A DNA stretch of 64,000 bases, from assembly GCA_900105225.1 (NCBI GenBank), contig LT629764.1, positions 3,678,501 to 3,742,500 on the forward strand. Direction: 5' to 3'. The notes below the pieces were generated by a model that was not told the origin of the DNA, did not search any database, and saw only the letters and a list, made by a program, of their open reading frames with translations. The stretch comes from Paenibacillaceae bacterium GAS479. Its GTDB lineage: Bacteria > Bacillota > Bacilli > Paenibacillales > Paenibacillaceae. The position numbers and the translations under genes are program-made. Position 1 is the first letter of the stretch, and every line of letters begins with the position of its first letter. Shown here one piece after another: positions 43,299-51,431 of this stretch.

Positions 43299-44443
43299 GC
43301 CAATCACTTGGGAAGAAGCAGATCCGTAAAAATATGGCTATACGAGTGCTGCAGCTATATGCACGGGGGCAGCTTACAACGTTTGTTGTGATGCTGCTCG
43401 TGCTGGCAGCGGGCTCTTTGGTGTGGTATCTGGAGCGGAACGGGACTGGGCAGCGGATGGACTGGAACAATCTATTGTACTTCTGGCTACTCTCAGGTTT
43501 TATTCTAGCCGTTGGATTCATGGTTGGGTTTATCCGCCAGAAGAACTATCTGGTCGCCCTGCTGCGCAGAACGGAGGCACCTTGTTGGCAGCCACTGCCA
43601 AGTCCCGTTACGCCAGAACAGCGGCAGACGGCGCGGTTGCTTGCGGAGCTTGGGAGAAGCTCGCTGGCTCATTTGGGGGCCTATAACCGGGAACGGGAGC
43701 TTCATCGACATTTTGTGTATCAGTGGGTGCATCATATGAAAACACCGGTGTCGGTCGTAGACCTGATCGCCCAGAACAATGGAAATCGGACAGCTCTTCA
43801 AGGCGAGGAGCTGAGGGAAGTTATGGGCAGTCTGCGCGAGGAAGCTGACCGACTGACTCACGGACTGGAGCAGATGCTGCATACGGCGCGGCTGGAGGAG
43901 TTCTCGCTGGATTTGCATCCTCGACGCATCGCGCTGCATCAGACGGCCAGGCAAGCTGTCAACCAGCATAAGCGGCTGCTTATTGCGGCAGGCGTCTTTC
44001 CTCAAACTACCGGCGAGGCGTGGGTCGAAACCGACGGAAAATGGCTGCATTTCATGTTAAGCCAGCTTGTTGGCAATGCAATCAAATACTCCAAGCCAAG
44101 GCCAGGCTCGAAGCGGCTCGATATTCGTATCGAGAGTAGGGCGAACGGAGAAGCGGTCATCGAGATTGTCGATCAGGGTATCGGAATCCCGCAGCAGGAT
44201 CTGCCGCGGGTATTCGATCCCTTTTTCACTGGAGAAAATGGCAGACTCACGGAAGAGTCCACCGGCATGGGGCTCTACTTGTGCCGCCAGGTGGCGGGTA
44301 AACTCGGTATCCGTCTAGAGCTGCGCTCTCAGGTAGGCGAAGGAACTTCTGTTGTGCTTACATTTGAGGGACGCGGAATCCACAAACTTGAAGGTGAAAG
44401 TGACAACACTGTAAGGAACATTGTAAGGTCGTTCGATGGGTAG
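43295..44443 (+). CDS. BceS-type sensor histidine kinase
   Basis: A 382-residue intramembrane-sensing kinase with two helices (about 28-45 and 58-75), hardly any extracellular loop, and the H-box HHMKTPVSVV with phospho-acceptor His147. The ATPase part has the N box (QLVGNAIKYSKP), DQGIGIPQQD and GMGLYLCRQVAGKLG. Kinases of this kind sense transporter activity rather than the peptide itself, which fits the ABC genes downstream. Confidence 0.9.
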   Translation: MSQSLGKKQIRKNMAIRVLQLYARGQLTTFVVMLLVLAAGSLVWYLERNGTGQRMDWNNLLYFWLLSGFILAVGFMVGFIRQKNYLVALLRRTEAPCWQPLPSPVTPEQRQTARLLAELGRSSLAHLGAYNRERELHRHFVYQWVHHMKTPVSVVDLIAQNNGNRTALQGEELREVMGSLREEADRLTHGLEQMLHTARLEEFSLDLHPRRIALHQTARQAVNQHKRLLIAAGVFPQTTGEAWVETDGKWLHFMLSQLVGNAIKYSKPRPGSKRLDIRIESRANGEAVIEIVDQGIGIPQQDLPRVFDPFFTGENGRLTEESTGMGLYLCRQVAGKLGIRLELRSQVGEGTSVVLTFEGRGIHKLEGESDNTVRNIVRSFDG

Positions 44444-44502
44444 TGAATCCTGGTCCGGGTATACTTGGTTTATTCAGAAAGTGAGACCAGGAGGGATAAC
44501 GC

Positions 44503-45279
44503 TTGAACGTTTTAAAAGTGGAAGCATTAGGGAAAATATATAACTCCAAAGGCGAGGTCAGCTATAAAGCGTTGGACGGTATCGACCTGAGCGTCGATGC
44601 AGGTGAGTTCGTAGGCATCATGGGCCCGTCGGGCAGCGGTAAAACGACGTTACTCAATTTACTGGCGACGATCGACAAGCCGACGTCGGGCAGTATCGGG
44701 GTGCGTGGCATCAATCCAGTGGGGCTGAGCGACAATAAGCTGGCTCTATTCCGCCGCCGCGAGCTTGGCTTTGTATTTCAGGATTTTAATTTACTGGATA
44801 CGCTGAGTCTCAAAGAAAACATCGCATTACCGCTAGTGCTGGAAGGTAAATCTCCCGCACAAATCGAGGCGGCAATTGCTCCTGTTGCGTCATTGCTTGG
44901 TTTATCAGCCATTTTGGAGAAGCAGCCGTACGAGGTGTCAGGTGGGCAGAAGCAGCGCGCGGCGATTGCTCGCGCAATCATCCATGAGCCGTCGCTGCTG
45001 CTAGCCGATGAGCTGACGGGAAATCTCGACTCTAAGTCGGCCAAGGACGTCATGGAATCCCTCAAGGATCTAAACGAGCGGCTCGGCGCAACGGTACTGA
45101 TGGTAACACATGATCCTTTTAGCGCAAGCTACTGCAAACGGATTGTTTTTATTAAGGATGGGCGATTCTTCTCGGAGATCCGCCGGGGTGACAACCGCCA
45201 GGCGTTCTTCCAGCAGATTCTGGATTCGCTGAGTGTGCTGGGAGGGAATTTCGATGACGTTCCGTTCGCTCGCGCTTAG
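44503..45279 (+). CDS. BceA-type ABC transporter ATP-binding protein
   Basis: A 258-residue MacB/BceA-branch ATPase. TTG at 44503 follows GGAGGG by seven bases. It has Walker A GPSGSGKTT, Q-loop GFVFQDFNLLD, signature VSGGQKQRAAIAR, Walker B LLLADELTGNLD and H-loop VTHDPF. It powers removal or detoxification of cell wall-targeting peptides. It overlaps the permease start by 26 bases. Confidence 0.93.
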   Translation: MNVLKVEALGKIYNSKGEVSYKALDGIDLSVDAGEFVGIMGPSGSGKTTLLNLLATIDKPTSGSIGVRGINPVGLSDNKLALFRRRELGFVFQDFNLLDTLSLKENIALPLVLEGKSPAQIEAAIAPVASLLGLSAILEKQPYEVSGGQKQRAAIARAIIHEPSLLLADELTGNLDSKSAKDVMESLKDLNERLGATVLMVTHDPFSASYCKRIVFIKDGRFFSEIRRGDNRQAFFQQILDSLSVLGGNFDDVPFARA

Positions 45280-47221
45280 CAACATCCGCGGCAACTGGCG
45301 CTCCTATGCGGCCTTTTTCCTAAGCAGCGTTTTTTCTGTGTTTATTTTTTATCTGTATGCCTCATTTGTCATGCATCCCGACGTTGTTGGCGGCAAAATA
45401 GTACAGGCCAAGCATGTCGTCACCATGATGGAAATTTGTATGTATGTAATCGTTATTTTTTCATTCTTTTTTGTGTTGTATTGCAGCTCAGCCTTCGTTA
45501 AAACGCGAAAAAAAGAGTTCGGGCTGTTGACGCTCTTCGGAACGACGCGGCATCAGCTGCGCAAGATGGTTGTATATGAAAGCATGGCTGTCGCGGTGCT
45601 GTCCACAGCTATTGGCCTTGGCCTCGGCATCTTGCTCAGCAAGCTGTTTATTATGAGCCTCGGTGTGCTGCTGAATAGCGAAGCGCCCATTCAATTTGCG
45701 ATTCCGATTAAGGCGTTATGGATGACCGCAGGAGGTTTTTTGCTGCTCTTCCTCTTCATCTCGCTGCTGACCGCGATGCGGGTTGGCCGAACCGAAATTG
45801 TCGAGCTGCTGAGTGAAGGCCGCAAGCCGAAAAAGCCACCAGCATTTTCTTTATTGCTGTCTGCGCTTGCGGCATTAACACTTACCGCTGGTTATCTTAT
45901 GGCCGCCATCACCACGATTCAGACGTTCACTCTGCTGACTCTGCCGATTATCGGCCTGACTATTATTGGCACTTATTTTCTATATACGCAGCTTAGCGTG
46001 GCGATCATTCGGCTGTTGCAGCGTCGCAAAAGCTTTTATTACCGTCGCACGAATATGCTGATCGTTTCCCAATTGGCATTTCGTATGAAAGATAATTCGC
46101 GCATTTTGTTTGTCGTGACCGTGCTTAGTGCCATCGTTATGAGCGCTGCCAGCACCGTTTACGTATTCCAGAAGGTACAGAGAGATCAGATCCTCGAGCA
46201 AACGCCTTATACGGTCGGTTATATAGAAGCAGGAGAGGGCCACCCGGTCATGGACCCGGCGAAAGCGGAAGCACTTTTGACGCAAGGTGAAACACGCATT
46301 GCCGAGAAGGCTGTTGTGCAAGGTTTACACGTAGAGCAGGTTGTGGCGAAGGCTGCTGGCTGGGACAAAGCGAACCCGGGGCAAGCGATGTTGATGTCGC
46401 TGAGTGACTATAATCGATTTGCAGCGCGGATGGGCCTGCCGAAGCGAGAGTTGCAGGCAACAGGCAATCAGAGTGATACGGGAACAGGCTTCCTTGTCCC
46501 TCCTTACAGATATGTACCTGGCATGGACAACGGCGAAGGCAGCCTGGCTGAGGGTGTCATTGGCGGTAAAACGCTGCGCTTGAAGCTGACTGCAACTGCC
46601 TTTAGCAGCGTCATCAGTCAGGAGGCGCAGGCGAGTTGGCTACTAGTCATTCCTGACATTCAGATGGATATGTGGAAAAAGGACGCTCTGTCATCGGCTG
46701 AACTCCGCTTCTACGGGTTCGAGTTGGAGCAATGGGAAGATCAACAGGCAGCCGTGACTCGTTTCAAAGGGGCGGTACCAGAGCAGCAGCTGAAACAAGT
46801 GCAAGATTACCGGATTACCTACTATAAAGATATGGTACAGGCAATCGGTCTTACCGTATTTATCGGCCTGTTCATCAGCGGCCTGTTCTTCATCGCATCC
46901 GGCAGTCTGCTATACTTCAAGCTGTTTACCGAGCTGCAGGAAGATCGTAATCAATTCCGTGCTCTGAAACGGATCGGCCTCACTGCGGGTGAGCTTCGTC
47001 GCATCGTTGCCATCCAAGTCGGTGTGATTTATCTGGTGCCCTGTCTCGTCGGCATTGTGCATAGCTTATTCGCCATGCTGGCTCTCGGCACGCTGCTAAT
47101 GCAGCCGGTTTGGATGTACGGTCTTATCATTATGGGCATATACATTTTAATGCAGACTGTGTATTGCTTGATCTCCTTGACGATGTACTCGCGAAGTATT
47201 TTGCGTGATGCAGCGGTGTAA
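45254..47221 (+). CDS. BceB-type FtsX-fold permease
   Basis: A 655-residue permease with about ten helices and a large extracellular domain (about residues 310-525), as in BceB. Start 45254 (MTFRSLALSNIRGNWRSYAA) follows GGGAGGGAATTTCG. Members confer resistance to bacitracin, lantibiotics or related peptides and signal to their kinase. The specificity cannot be told by eye. The module stands about 10 kb from the bacteriocin locus, so a role in defence against that or related peptides is possible. Confidence 0.92.
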   Translation: MTFRSLALSNIRGNWRSYAAFFLSSVFSVFIFYLYASFVMHPDVVGGKIVQAKHVVTMMEICMYVIVIFSFFFVLYCSSAFVKTRKKEFGLLTLFGTTRHQLRKMVVYESMAVAVLSTAIGLGLGILLSKLFIMSLGVLLNSEAPIQFAIPIKALWMTAGGFLLLFLFISLLTAMRVGRTEIVELLSEGRKPKKPPAFSLLLSALAALTLTAGYLMAAITTIQTFTLLTLPIIGLTIIGTYFLYTQLSVAIIRLLQRRKSFYYRRTNMLIVSQLAFRMKDNSRILFVVTVLSAIVMSAASTVYVFQKVQRDQILEQTPYTVGYIEAGEGHPVMDPAKAEALLTQGETRIAEKAVVQGLHVEQVVAKAAGWDKANPGQAMLMSLSDYNRFAARMGLPKRELQATGNQSDTGTGFLVPPYRYVPGMDNGEGSLAEGVIGGKTLRLKLTATAFSSVISQEAQASWLLVIPDIQMDMWKKDALSSAELRFYGFELEQWEDQQAAVTRFKGAVPEQQLKQVQDYRITYYKDMVQAIGLTVFIGLFISGLFFIASGSLLYFKLFTELQEDRNQFRALKRIGLTAGELRRIVAIQVGVIYLVPCLVGIVHSLFAMLALGTLLMQPVWMYGLIIMGIYILMQTVYCLISLTMYSRSILRDAAV

Positions 47222-47520
47222 AAAAGGGACAGTCTCTTCTGTTTTGTTGTGAAAGTTCCTATCACTTCGCTTCAACACTAGCAAAGCTTGGAGCACCTCA
47301 GCTTGGTCCACGTACATCCTTACGGAACTGAGAGAGCTTATTTCCCCTAAAAACGGGCTACAAATTATGTAACGGACTTGAGCAGCGTTATTAGAGTCAC
47401 AATGATGATAGTAGCGGTATCGTCAAGGCATTAATTCATGCAAGAGTGAAGCTCAATGCTCCACAGATTCGAAAACGACTCAGCGCCATCAGCCTATCTG
47501 GTACTGGCGGCCTAAATAAC
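47222..47520. other. Intergenic, possibly remnant DNA
   Basis: About 300 bases without a supported gene. It begins with AAAAAAGGGACAGTCTCTT, which resembles the arm of the palindrome at its right end (GGGACAGCCCCTT) in direct orientation, so the stretch may be a small mobile element or its trace. Confidence 0.4.
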
Positions 47521-47521
47521 T

Positions 47522-47570
47522 AAGGGGCTGTCCCTAAGTCATCTGAAGATGACTTTTGGGACAGCCCCTT
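47522..47570. terminator. Two-part perfect hairpin between convergent genes
   Basis: AAGGGGCTGTCCC (47522-47534) pairs with 47558-47570. Inside it AAGTCATC (47536-47543) pairs with GATGACTT (47548-47555). The GGGGCTGTCCC word is common at ends of insertion sequences in Bacillales, so its origin may be mobile even if it now ends transcription. Confidence 0.7.
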
Positions 47571-47592
47571 GCAGGCTTAAGCTCGTATTCGC

Positions 47593-48105
47593 TTAATGCT
47601 CGGAACGGTTGCGCGACAGCAGCAAGAAGGAGCCTCCAAGAATAAGGGCGAGGGCGGCATAAGGAAAGAGCGAGCCTAGTCCGCTCGATATAGCGCTGAT
47701 GGAGAAAACAGCGCCGAACAGCAAGCTAAGTACGAGTAAAATGTTGATCGGAATCAGCAACCAGCGGTTGCGATTGCCGAACCAATAAAATTCCCACAGG
47801 CCGAAGGCGACGGCGAAGATGAAGCCAGGCCAAATATATTCCCAGTTATCCAGCAGCATAGCGAACTGGAAGAGGACGCCGTCTACCAGTAAGATGCCGC
47901 CGGGTATGAGCAGGCCGGGAGCCCTGCGTTGTAGCATGGAGAAGTACATCCAGTGAAAGAAAATTCCGAGCGGGATGATGAACAGACTTGGCCAGAAATG
48001 GCCGAATATATCGCCAGGCCCGATCCTCGTTCCCTGCTGGAGCATCAGATAAGCTCCGAGCAGCACGAGCGCCGCTCCAACAACGGCTTTCGCTTGACGG
48101 TTCAT
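47593..48105 (-). CDS. Membrane protein with LiaF-like hydrophobic layout
   Basis: A 170-residue protein with five to six hydrophobic segments. The N-terminal VVGAALVLLGAYLMLQQG, then GHFWPSLFIIPLGI, are like the paired-helix units of LiaI/DUF5668-type proteins, in which the second helix follows a WP turn. Related modules occur in stress-response membrane proteins. No specific role can be given. It is convergent with the Bce permease. Confidence 0.7.
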   Translation of the reverse strand: MNRQAKAVVGAALVLLGAYLMLQQGTRIGPGDIFGHFWPSLFIIPLGIFFHWMYFSMLQRRAPGLLIPGGILLVDGVLFQFAMLLDNWEYIWPGFIFAVAFGLWEFYWFGNRNRWLLIPINILLVLSLLFGAVFSISAISSGLGSLFPYAALALILGGSFLLLSRNRSEH

Positions 48106-48224
48106 AATAAATAATCCACCTTTCCAGATCCGATTCGATTTCCTTTACTCTACCAGTGCTAAGCCCAATTGTCCTCCTCCCCGAGACGGAGAGGAATCAG
48201 ACCTCTGGTCTGAAAGCTGGGGCT

Positions 48225-48325
48225 TCAGCACGGTGCATAGCCGGCTTCAACATGGCAGCATAACCGGGCTTCAGCAGGATACATAGCGGGGCTTCAACAT
48301 GGCAGCATAACCGGGCTTCAGTCTT
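48225..48325. repeat. Tandem 47-base repeat
   Basis: GCTTCAACATGGCAGCATAA recurs at 48244 and 48291, a period of 47 bases, each followed by CCGGGCTTCAG. A partial third unit (GGGCTTCAGCACGGTGCATAG) precedes them. There is no reading frame. Confidence 0.7.
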
Positions 48326-48451
48326 AGGCTAGCAGCAGTCTAGCGGTTTGAAGGCGATAATTCAGGCGTTTGCGCCTTGGACAGTCATCCAAGAGAACGA
48401 GTGTCTGGAAGCATAGAATAGTGTAGTAGAGGAAAGGAGATTTCGAGAAAC

Positions 48452-49411
48452 ATGGAAGATAATCGGATAGATACAACGGCTGTTGTCCCTGCAATCACAA
48501 TTGAGATGGCGCCTTCTTATGAGGCACACGTTGTTCCAGTCCCCATAGCAGTTGAGCCTGCTCCGATCTATGATCCGGCAGCAGCAATTGCTGTGCCTGA
48601 AGCTGTTGCAACACCTGAAGCTATAGCGGCGACACCTAATATGGTCCCGCCTCCGCAGCCTGAGGCTATTTCCCCTATCCCGGAGATCGACGAAGAGATG
48701 GTCCATGTGCAAAGGGCGCTAATGAATCCATTTCCCAAAGGAGCGGCTGGAACTGGGCGCATGCTGTCCAGTAAATGGGCCAAAACCGCTGTACTGCTGT
48801 CTCATCCTTCGATTGCTCCGCATATTCCGCCGACCCGCTTATACTCGGAGGCAAATCTCAAAACGATGCTGGATCAACATAGTATGGTCGTCATCAAGCC
48901 TGTACGCGGGACGGGAGGCATCGGGGTCATCAAAATAAGCCGAGTTGACGGCGGGTACAGCTATACCGTCAGCTCAAGTACACGCAGAGTTTCCACGATC
49001 GGTACCTTGCATCATGCGGTCAAACCGCTGCAGAAGGGCCGTCCCTATATGATCCAGAAGGGCATTCATCTTGCTACGATAGCGGGGCGTCCTATTGATT
49101 ACCGCGTGAAGGTTGTAAAAAAAGGCGGAAAATGGGAATTTCGCGCAATGGTCGGCCGCGTGGCCCGCGCAGGACTGTTTGTCACCAATCTATGCCGTGG
49201 CGGCAGGCAGGTGACCTCAGCTCAAGGAATCAGCCGCTCGCTGCCCCATGTCTCAGTGGCCGCTAAAAAGCAGGAAATGCGCAACTTGACCAATCTGTCC
49301 GTTTCTTTGTTGGAAACCCACTTTCCCGGAATCGGGCAGCTTGGTTTTGATTATGGTCTGGACAAGAGCGGGAAGATATGGATTTTTGAGGTTAATACAA
49401 GGCCAAAATAA
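48452..49411 (+). CDS. YheC/YheD-type ATP-grasp spore-coat-associated protein
   Basis: A 319-residue protein. Residues 1-90 are low-complexity, rich in Pro, Ala, Val and Glu. From about 105 on it has a YheC/D-type ATP-grasp fold: KWAKTAVLLSHPSIAPHIPP, VVIKPVRGTGGIGV (nucleotide-binding Lys and Gly loop), YMIQKGIHLATIAGRPIDYR and the metal-binding end IWIFEVNTRPK. In Bacillus these proteins are linked to the endospore coat. The unusual Pro/Ala leader could be a tether or disordered arm. A ribosome site GGAAAGGAG is upstream. Confidence 0.8.
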   Translation: MEDNRIDTTAVVPAITIEMAPSYEAHVVPVPIAVEPAPIYDPAAAIAVPEAVATPEAIAATPNMVPPPQPEAISPIPEIDEEMVHVQRALMNPFPKGAAGTGRMLSSKWAKTAVLLSHPSIAPHIPPTRLYSEANLKTMLDQHSMVVIKPVRGTGGIGVIKISRVDGGYSYTVSSSTRRVSTIGTLHHAVKPLQKGRPYMIQKGIHLATIAGRPIDYRVKVVKKGGKWEFRAMVGRVARAGLFVTNLCRGGRQVTSAQGISRSLPHVSVAAKKQEMRNLTNLSVSLLETHFPGIGQLGFDYGLDKSGKIWIFEVNTRPK

Positions 49412-49522
49412 GAAAAAGATTACCCGGAAACAAATAGCTTGAAACGAAACTCTATTGAAAGAAAGCTAATCAAGGAAGAAATATCCATAAAACTTATTTA
49501 TCACTAGTTTTTCAATTTTGCT

Positions 49523-49621
49523 TGTGTATAACTATATCCACATCATCCCCCAGGTATTTCCTCTGAATTTCACCTGTACCCACAATTTGTACACATCTTG
49601 TCCACTAGTTCATGTGGATAA
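49523..49621. promoter_or_regulatory. Cluster of DnaA boxes upstream of sda
   Basis: Two perfect TTATNCACA boxes on the minus strand (49523-49531 and 49613-49621) and two one-mismatch boxes on the plus strand (49534-49542 and 49587-49595) lie within 100 bases. In B. subtilis DnaA activates sda from such boxes, linking replication state to sporulation. Confidence 0.75.
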
Positions 49622-49629
49622 CAGAACGC

Positions 49630-49659
49630 TTGTTCCTCGAAAAGCTGTCATGCTAAGAT
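49630..49659 (+). promoter_or_regulatory. sda promoter
   Basis: TTGTTC (49630-49635), an 18-base spacer and TAAGAT (49654-49659) with a TGC just before it (extended -10). It begins nine bases after the last DnaA box. Confidence 0.65.
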
Positions 49660-49700
49660 TGGGAAGCACACTCACCCTGATCGGAGAGGAGGCTGGTAAG

Positions 49701-49844
49701 ATGGAGCTGTTGTCTGACGAACTGCTGATCGAGACTTACTTCAGTGCCGTCCAGTTCAATCTGGACAAAGAATTTATTAAGCTGCTTGCAGGCGAGATCA
49801 AGCGCAGACAACTGAACCCGGAGATGATTCGACTAGGAGCCTGA
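49701..49844 (+). CDS. sda: Sporulation checkpoint protein Sda
   Basis: A 47-residue protein ([20 protein letters not shown]...). Start 49701 follows GGAGAGGAGG by eight bases; the longer frame from 49518 is not supported and would cover the DnaA boxes. It forms a helical hairpin ([11 protein letters not shown], then [14 protein letters not shown]) that binds the sporulation kinase KinA and blocks autophosphorylation when replication is disturbed. DnaA boxes and a promoter directly upstream match the known mode of control. Confidence 0.93.
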   Translation: MELLSDELLIETYFSAVQFNLDKEFIKLLAGEIKRRQLNPEMIRLGA

Positions 49845-49915
49845 ACCCGAAGTGACGCCTGAGAAGTAGGCCGAACAGACAGTCCGGCCAGCCGGAATGA
49901 ACCGGGAGCGGAGGT

Positions 49916-50161
49916 TTATCGCTCTAATGGAATGCTGGCTTTGCTGCTGCGCGAACAGACGGTACAATACAGCCTATGAATGCAAACTGGTTCCACTTGC
50001 CGCTCTCCTTCAGGAGTGTCCGTGAATACGGACGCCGCCGGTCCGTATGGTGAATACGGATCTGCTAAATCCTGCTCGGGGCCGCAATCGACAAGCGGCT
50101 CCAGGCAGTAGCAACAGGCCAGCTCAAGAGGTCGAATGCCATTGCATACGGGACACAACAT
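49916..50161 (-). CDS. Small Cys-rich (zinc-ribbon-like) protein
   Basis: An 81-residue protein starting MLCPVCNGIRPLELACCYCL, with CxxC at the N-terminus, CCYC, and a CIHRLYCTVC group near the C-terminus. Two Cys pairs suggest a zinc ribbon. The ribosome site is an AGGAAGG about 11 bases upstream, inside the arm of a hairpin (50166-50211). No family was recognised. The frame is the best candidate here but may be annotated differently. Confidence 0.6.
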   Translation of the reverse strand: MLCPVCNGIRPLELACCYCLEPLVDCGPEQDLADPYSPYGPAASVFTDTPEGERQVEPVCIHRLYCTVCSRSSKASIPLER

Positions 50162-50165
50162 AAGA

Positions 50166-50211
50166 AGGGTATCCTTCCTCTCTGTTATCAGATGAGGAGT
50201 AGGATACCCTT
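50166..50211 (-). terminator. Hairpin between yumC-like gene and the Cys-rich gene
   Basis: AAGGGTATCC (50166-50175) pairs with GGATACCCTT (50202-50211). It lies after the YumC-like stop and overlaps the ribosome site of the downstream gene, so it could terminate or attenuate. Confidence 0.6.
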
Positions 50212-50241
50212 GCTGTTTTGGGATTAATCTATTGTGAACAA

Positions 50242-51243
50242 TTATAGCTTGAGATTGCTGCTATGACCGGGAGACAGCTTGGCTGTCGGGTCGATATATA
50301 CTTTGGCATTGTTGATCGCGGTTGGCGCTTCACCAAAACCGACGGCGATCAGCTTGAGCTTGCCGGGATAGGTTGTGATGTCACCGGCCGCGAAGATGCC
50401 TGGGATCGAAGTTTCCATGCGAGTGTCGACAACGATGCTGCCACCTTCTATGTCGAGTCCCCATTCGGCGATCGGGCCGAGTGAGGAGACGAAGCCAAAG
50501 TTTACGATGACGGCATCAACATCAAGCTTCTGCTGCTCGCCTGTTTTGACATGGGCAAGCGTCACCTGCTCGATGTACACCTCGCCCTCCATGCGAACGA
50601 TTTCCATCGGCACGAGTACTTTTACGGATGAGGCATTCAGCTTCTCAACGCTATGCTCATGAGCGCGGAATTTATCCCGGCGATGGATAAGCGTTACACT
50701 CTCGGCGATCGGCTCCAGCATGAGCGCCCAGTCTACAGCGGAGTCTCCGCCGCCGCTGATCAGCACGTTTTGGCCTTTGAACTGCAGCAGATCACTCACA
50801 AAATAATACAGGTTGCGCTTCTCGTACAGCGCAGCCTCCGGCAACTCCAGGCGGCGAGGCTCGAACGCGCCGACACCTGCAGTAATAATGACCGCTCGGG
50901 CGAGATGCGAGCCCTTGTCGGTTTGGATTTCGAAATGGCGTTCATCATGCTTGATAAGCCCGGTTACCTTTTCATCCAGGCATACTTCTTGGGGGAAATG
51001 CTCCATCTGTCGCCGCAGGGAATCGACCAGCTCCTGAGCGGTTACTTTCGGAAATCCGGCTACGTCATAGATGTATTTCTCGGGGTACAACGCTGCAAGC
51101 TGACCGCCCAACTGGGGCATACTTTCAATCAGCTTCACCGAGGCTTGACGCATGCCTCCGTAGAATGCTGCGAACATTCCTGCAGGTCCTCCACCGATAA
51201 TTGCAATATCTGCCGGTTCCACATTCAGATCGACCTTCGTCAT
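50242..51243 (-). CDS. Ferredoxin/flavodoxin-NADP+ reductase type 2 (YumC-like)
   Basis: A 333-residue flavoprotein with thioredoxin-reductase fold but without the redox CxxC. The FAD site is [16 protein letters not shown], the NADPH site [13 protein letters not shown] and the second FAD site [14 protein letters not shown]. Start 51243 follows GGAGGTGCGACAG; 51297 is a longer frame without a site. YumC-type enzymes reduce ferredoxin or flavodoxin with NADPH and supply electrons to desaturases and Fe-S biogenesis. It is divergent from the NDH-2 gene, as yumC and yumB are in B. subtilis. Confidence 0.9.
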   Translation of the reverse strand: MTKVDLNVEPADIAIIGGGPAGMFAAFYGGMRQASVKLIESMPQLGGQLAALYPEKYIYDVAGFPKVTAQELVDSLRRQMEHFPQEVCLDEKVTGLIKHDERHFEIQTDKGSHLARAVIITAGVGAFEPRRLELPEAALYEKRNLYYFVSDLLQFKGQNVLISGGGDSAVDWALMLEPIAESVTLIHRRDKFRAHEHSVEKLNASSVKVLVPMEIVRMEGEVYIEQVTLAHVKTGEQQKLDVDAVIVNFGFVSSLGPIAEWGLDIEGGSIVVDTRMETSIPGIFAAGDITTYPGKLKLIAVGFGEAPTAINNAKVYIDPTAKLSPGHSSNLKL

Positions 51244-51431
51244 CTGTCGCACCTCCAGATCTTTAGCTTTACATTTCCAATTATACGCTCCTTGCACGGC
51301 ACTTGAAAGCGCGGCTGATGGGAGCTGTTTTGTATGTTCTTCTAATTAATTTCGTAGGAATTGACCTTGAAGTGCCGTTCGAACTTTTGTTATCATGTCT
51401 GAGAGTAGAGATGGATTGGAAGGGACACCAT

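Noticed and set aside
48225-48325. CRISPR array at the 47-base repeat
   Set aside because: Units are contiguous with no unique spacers, and there are only two to three of them; no cas genes nearby.
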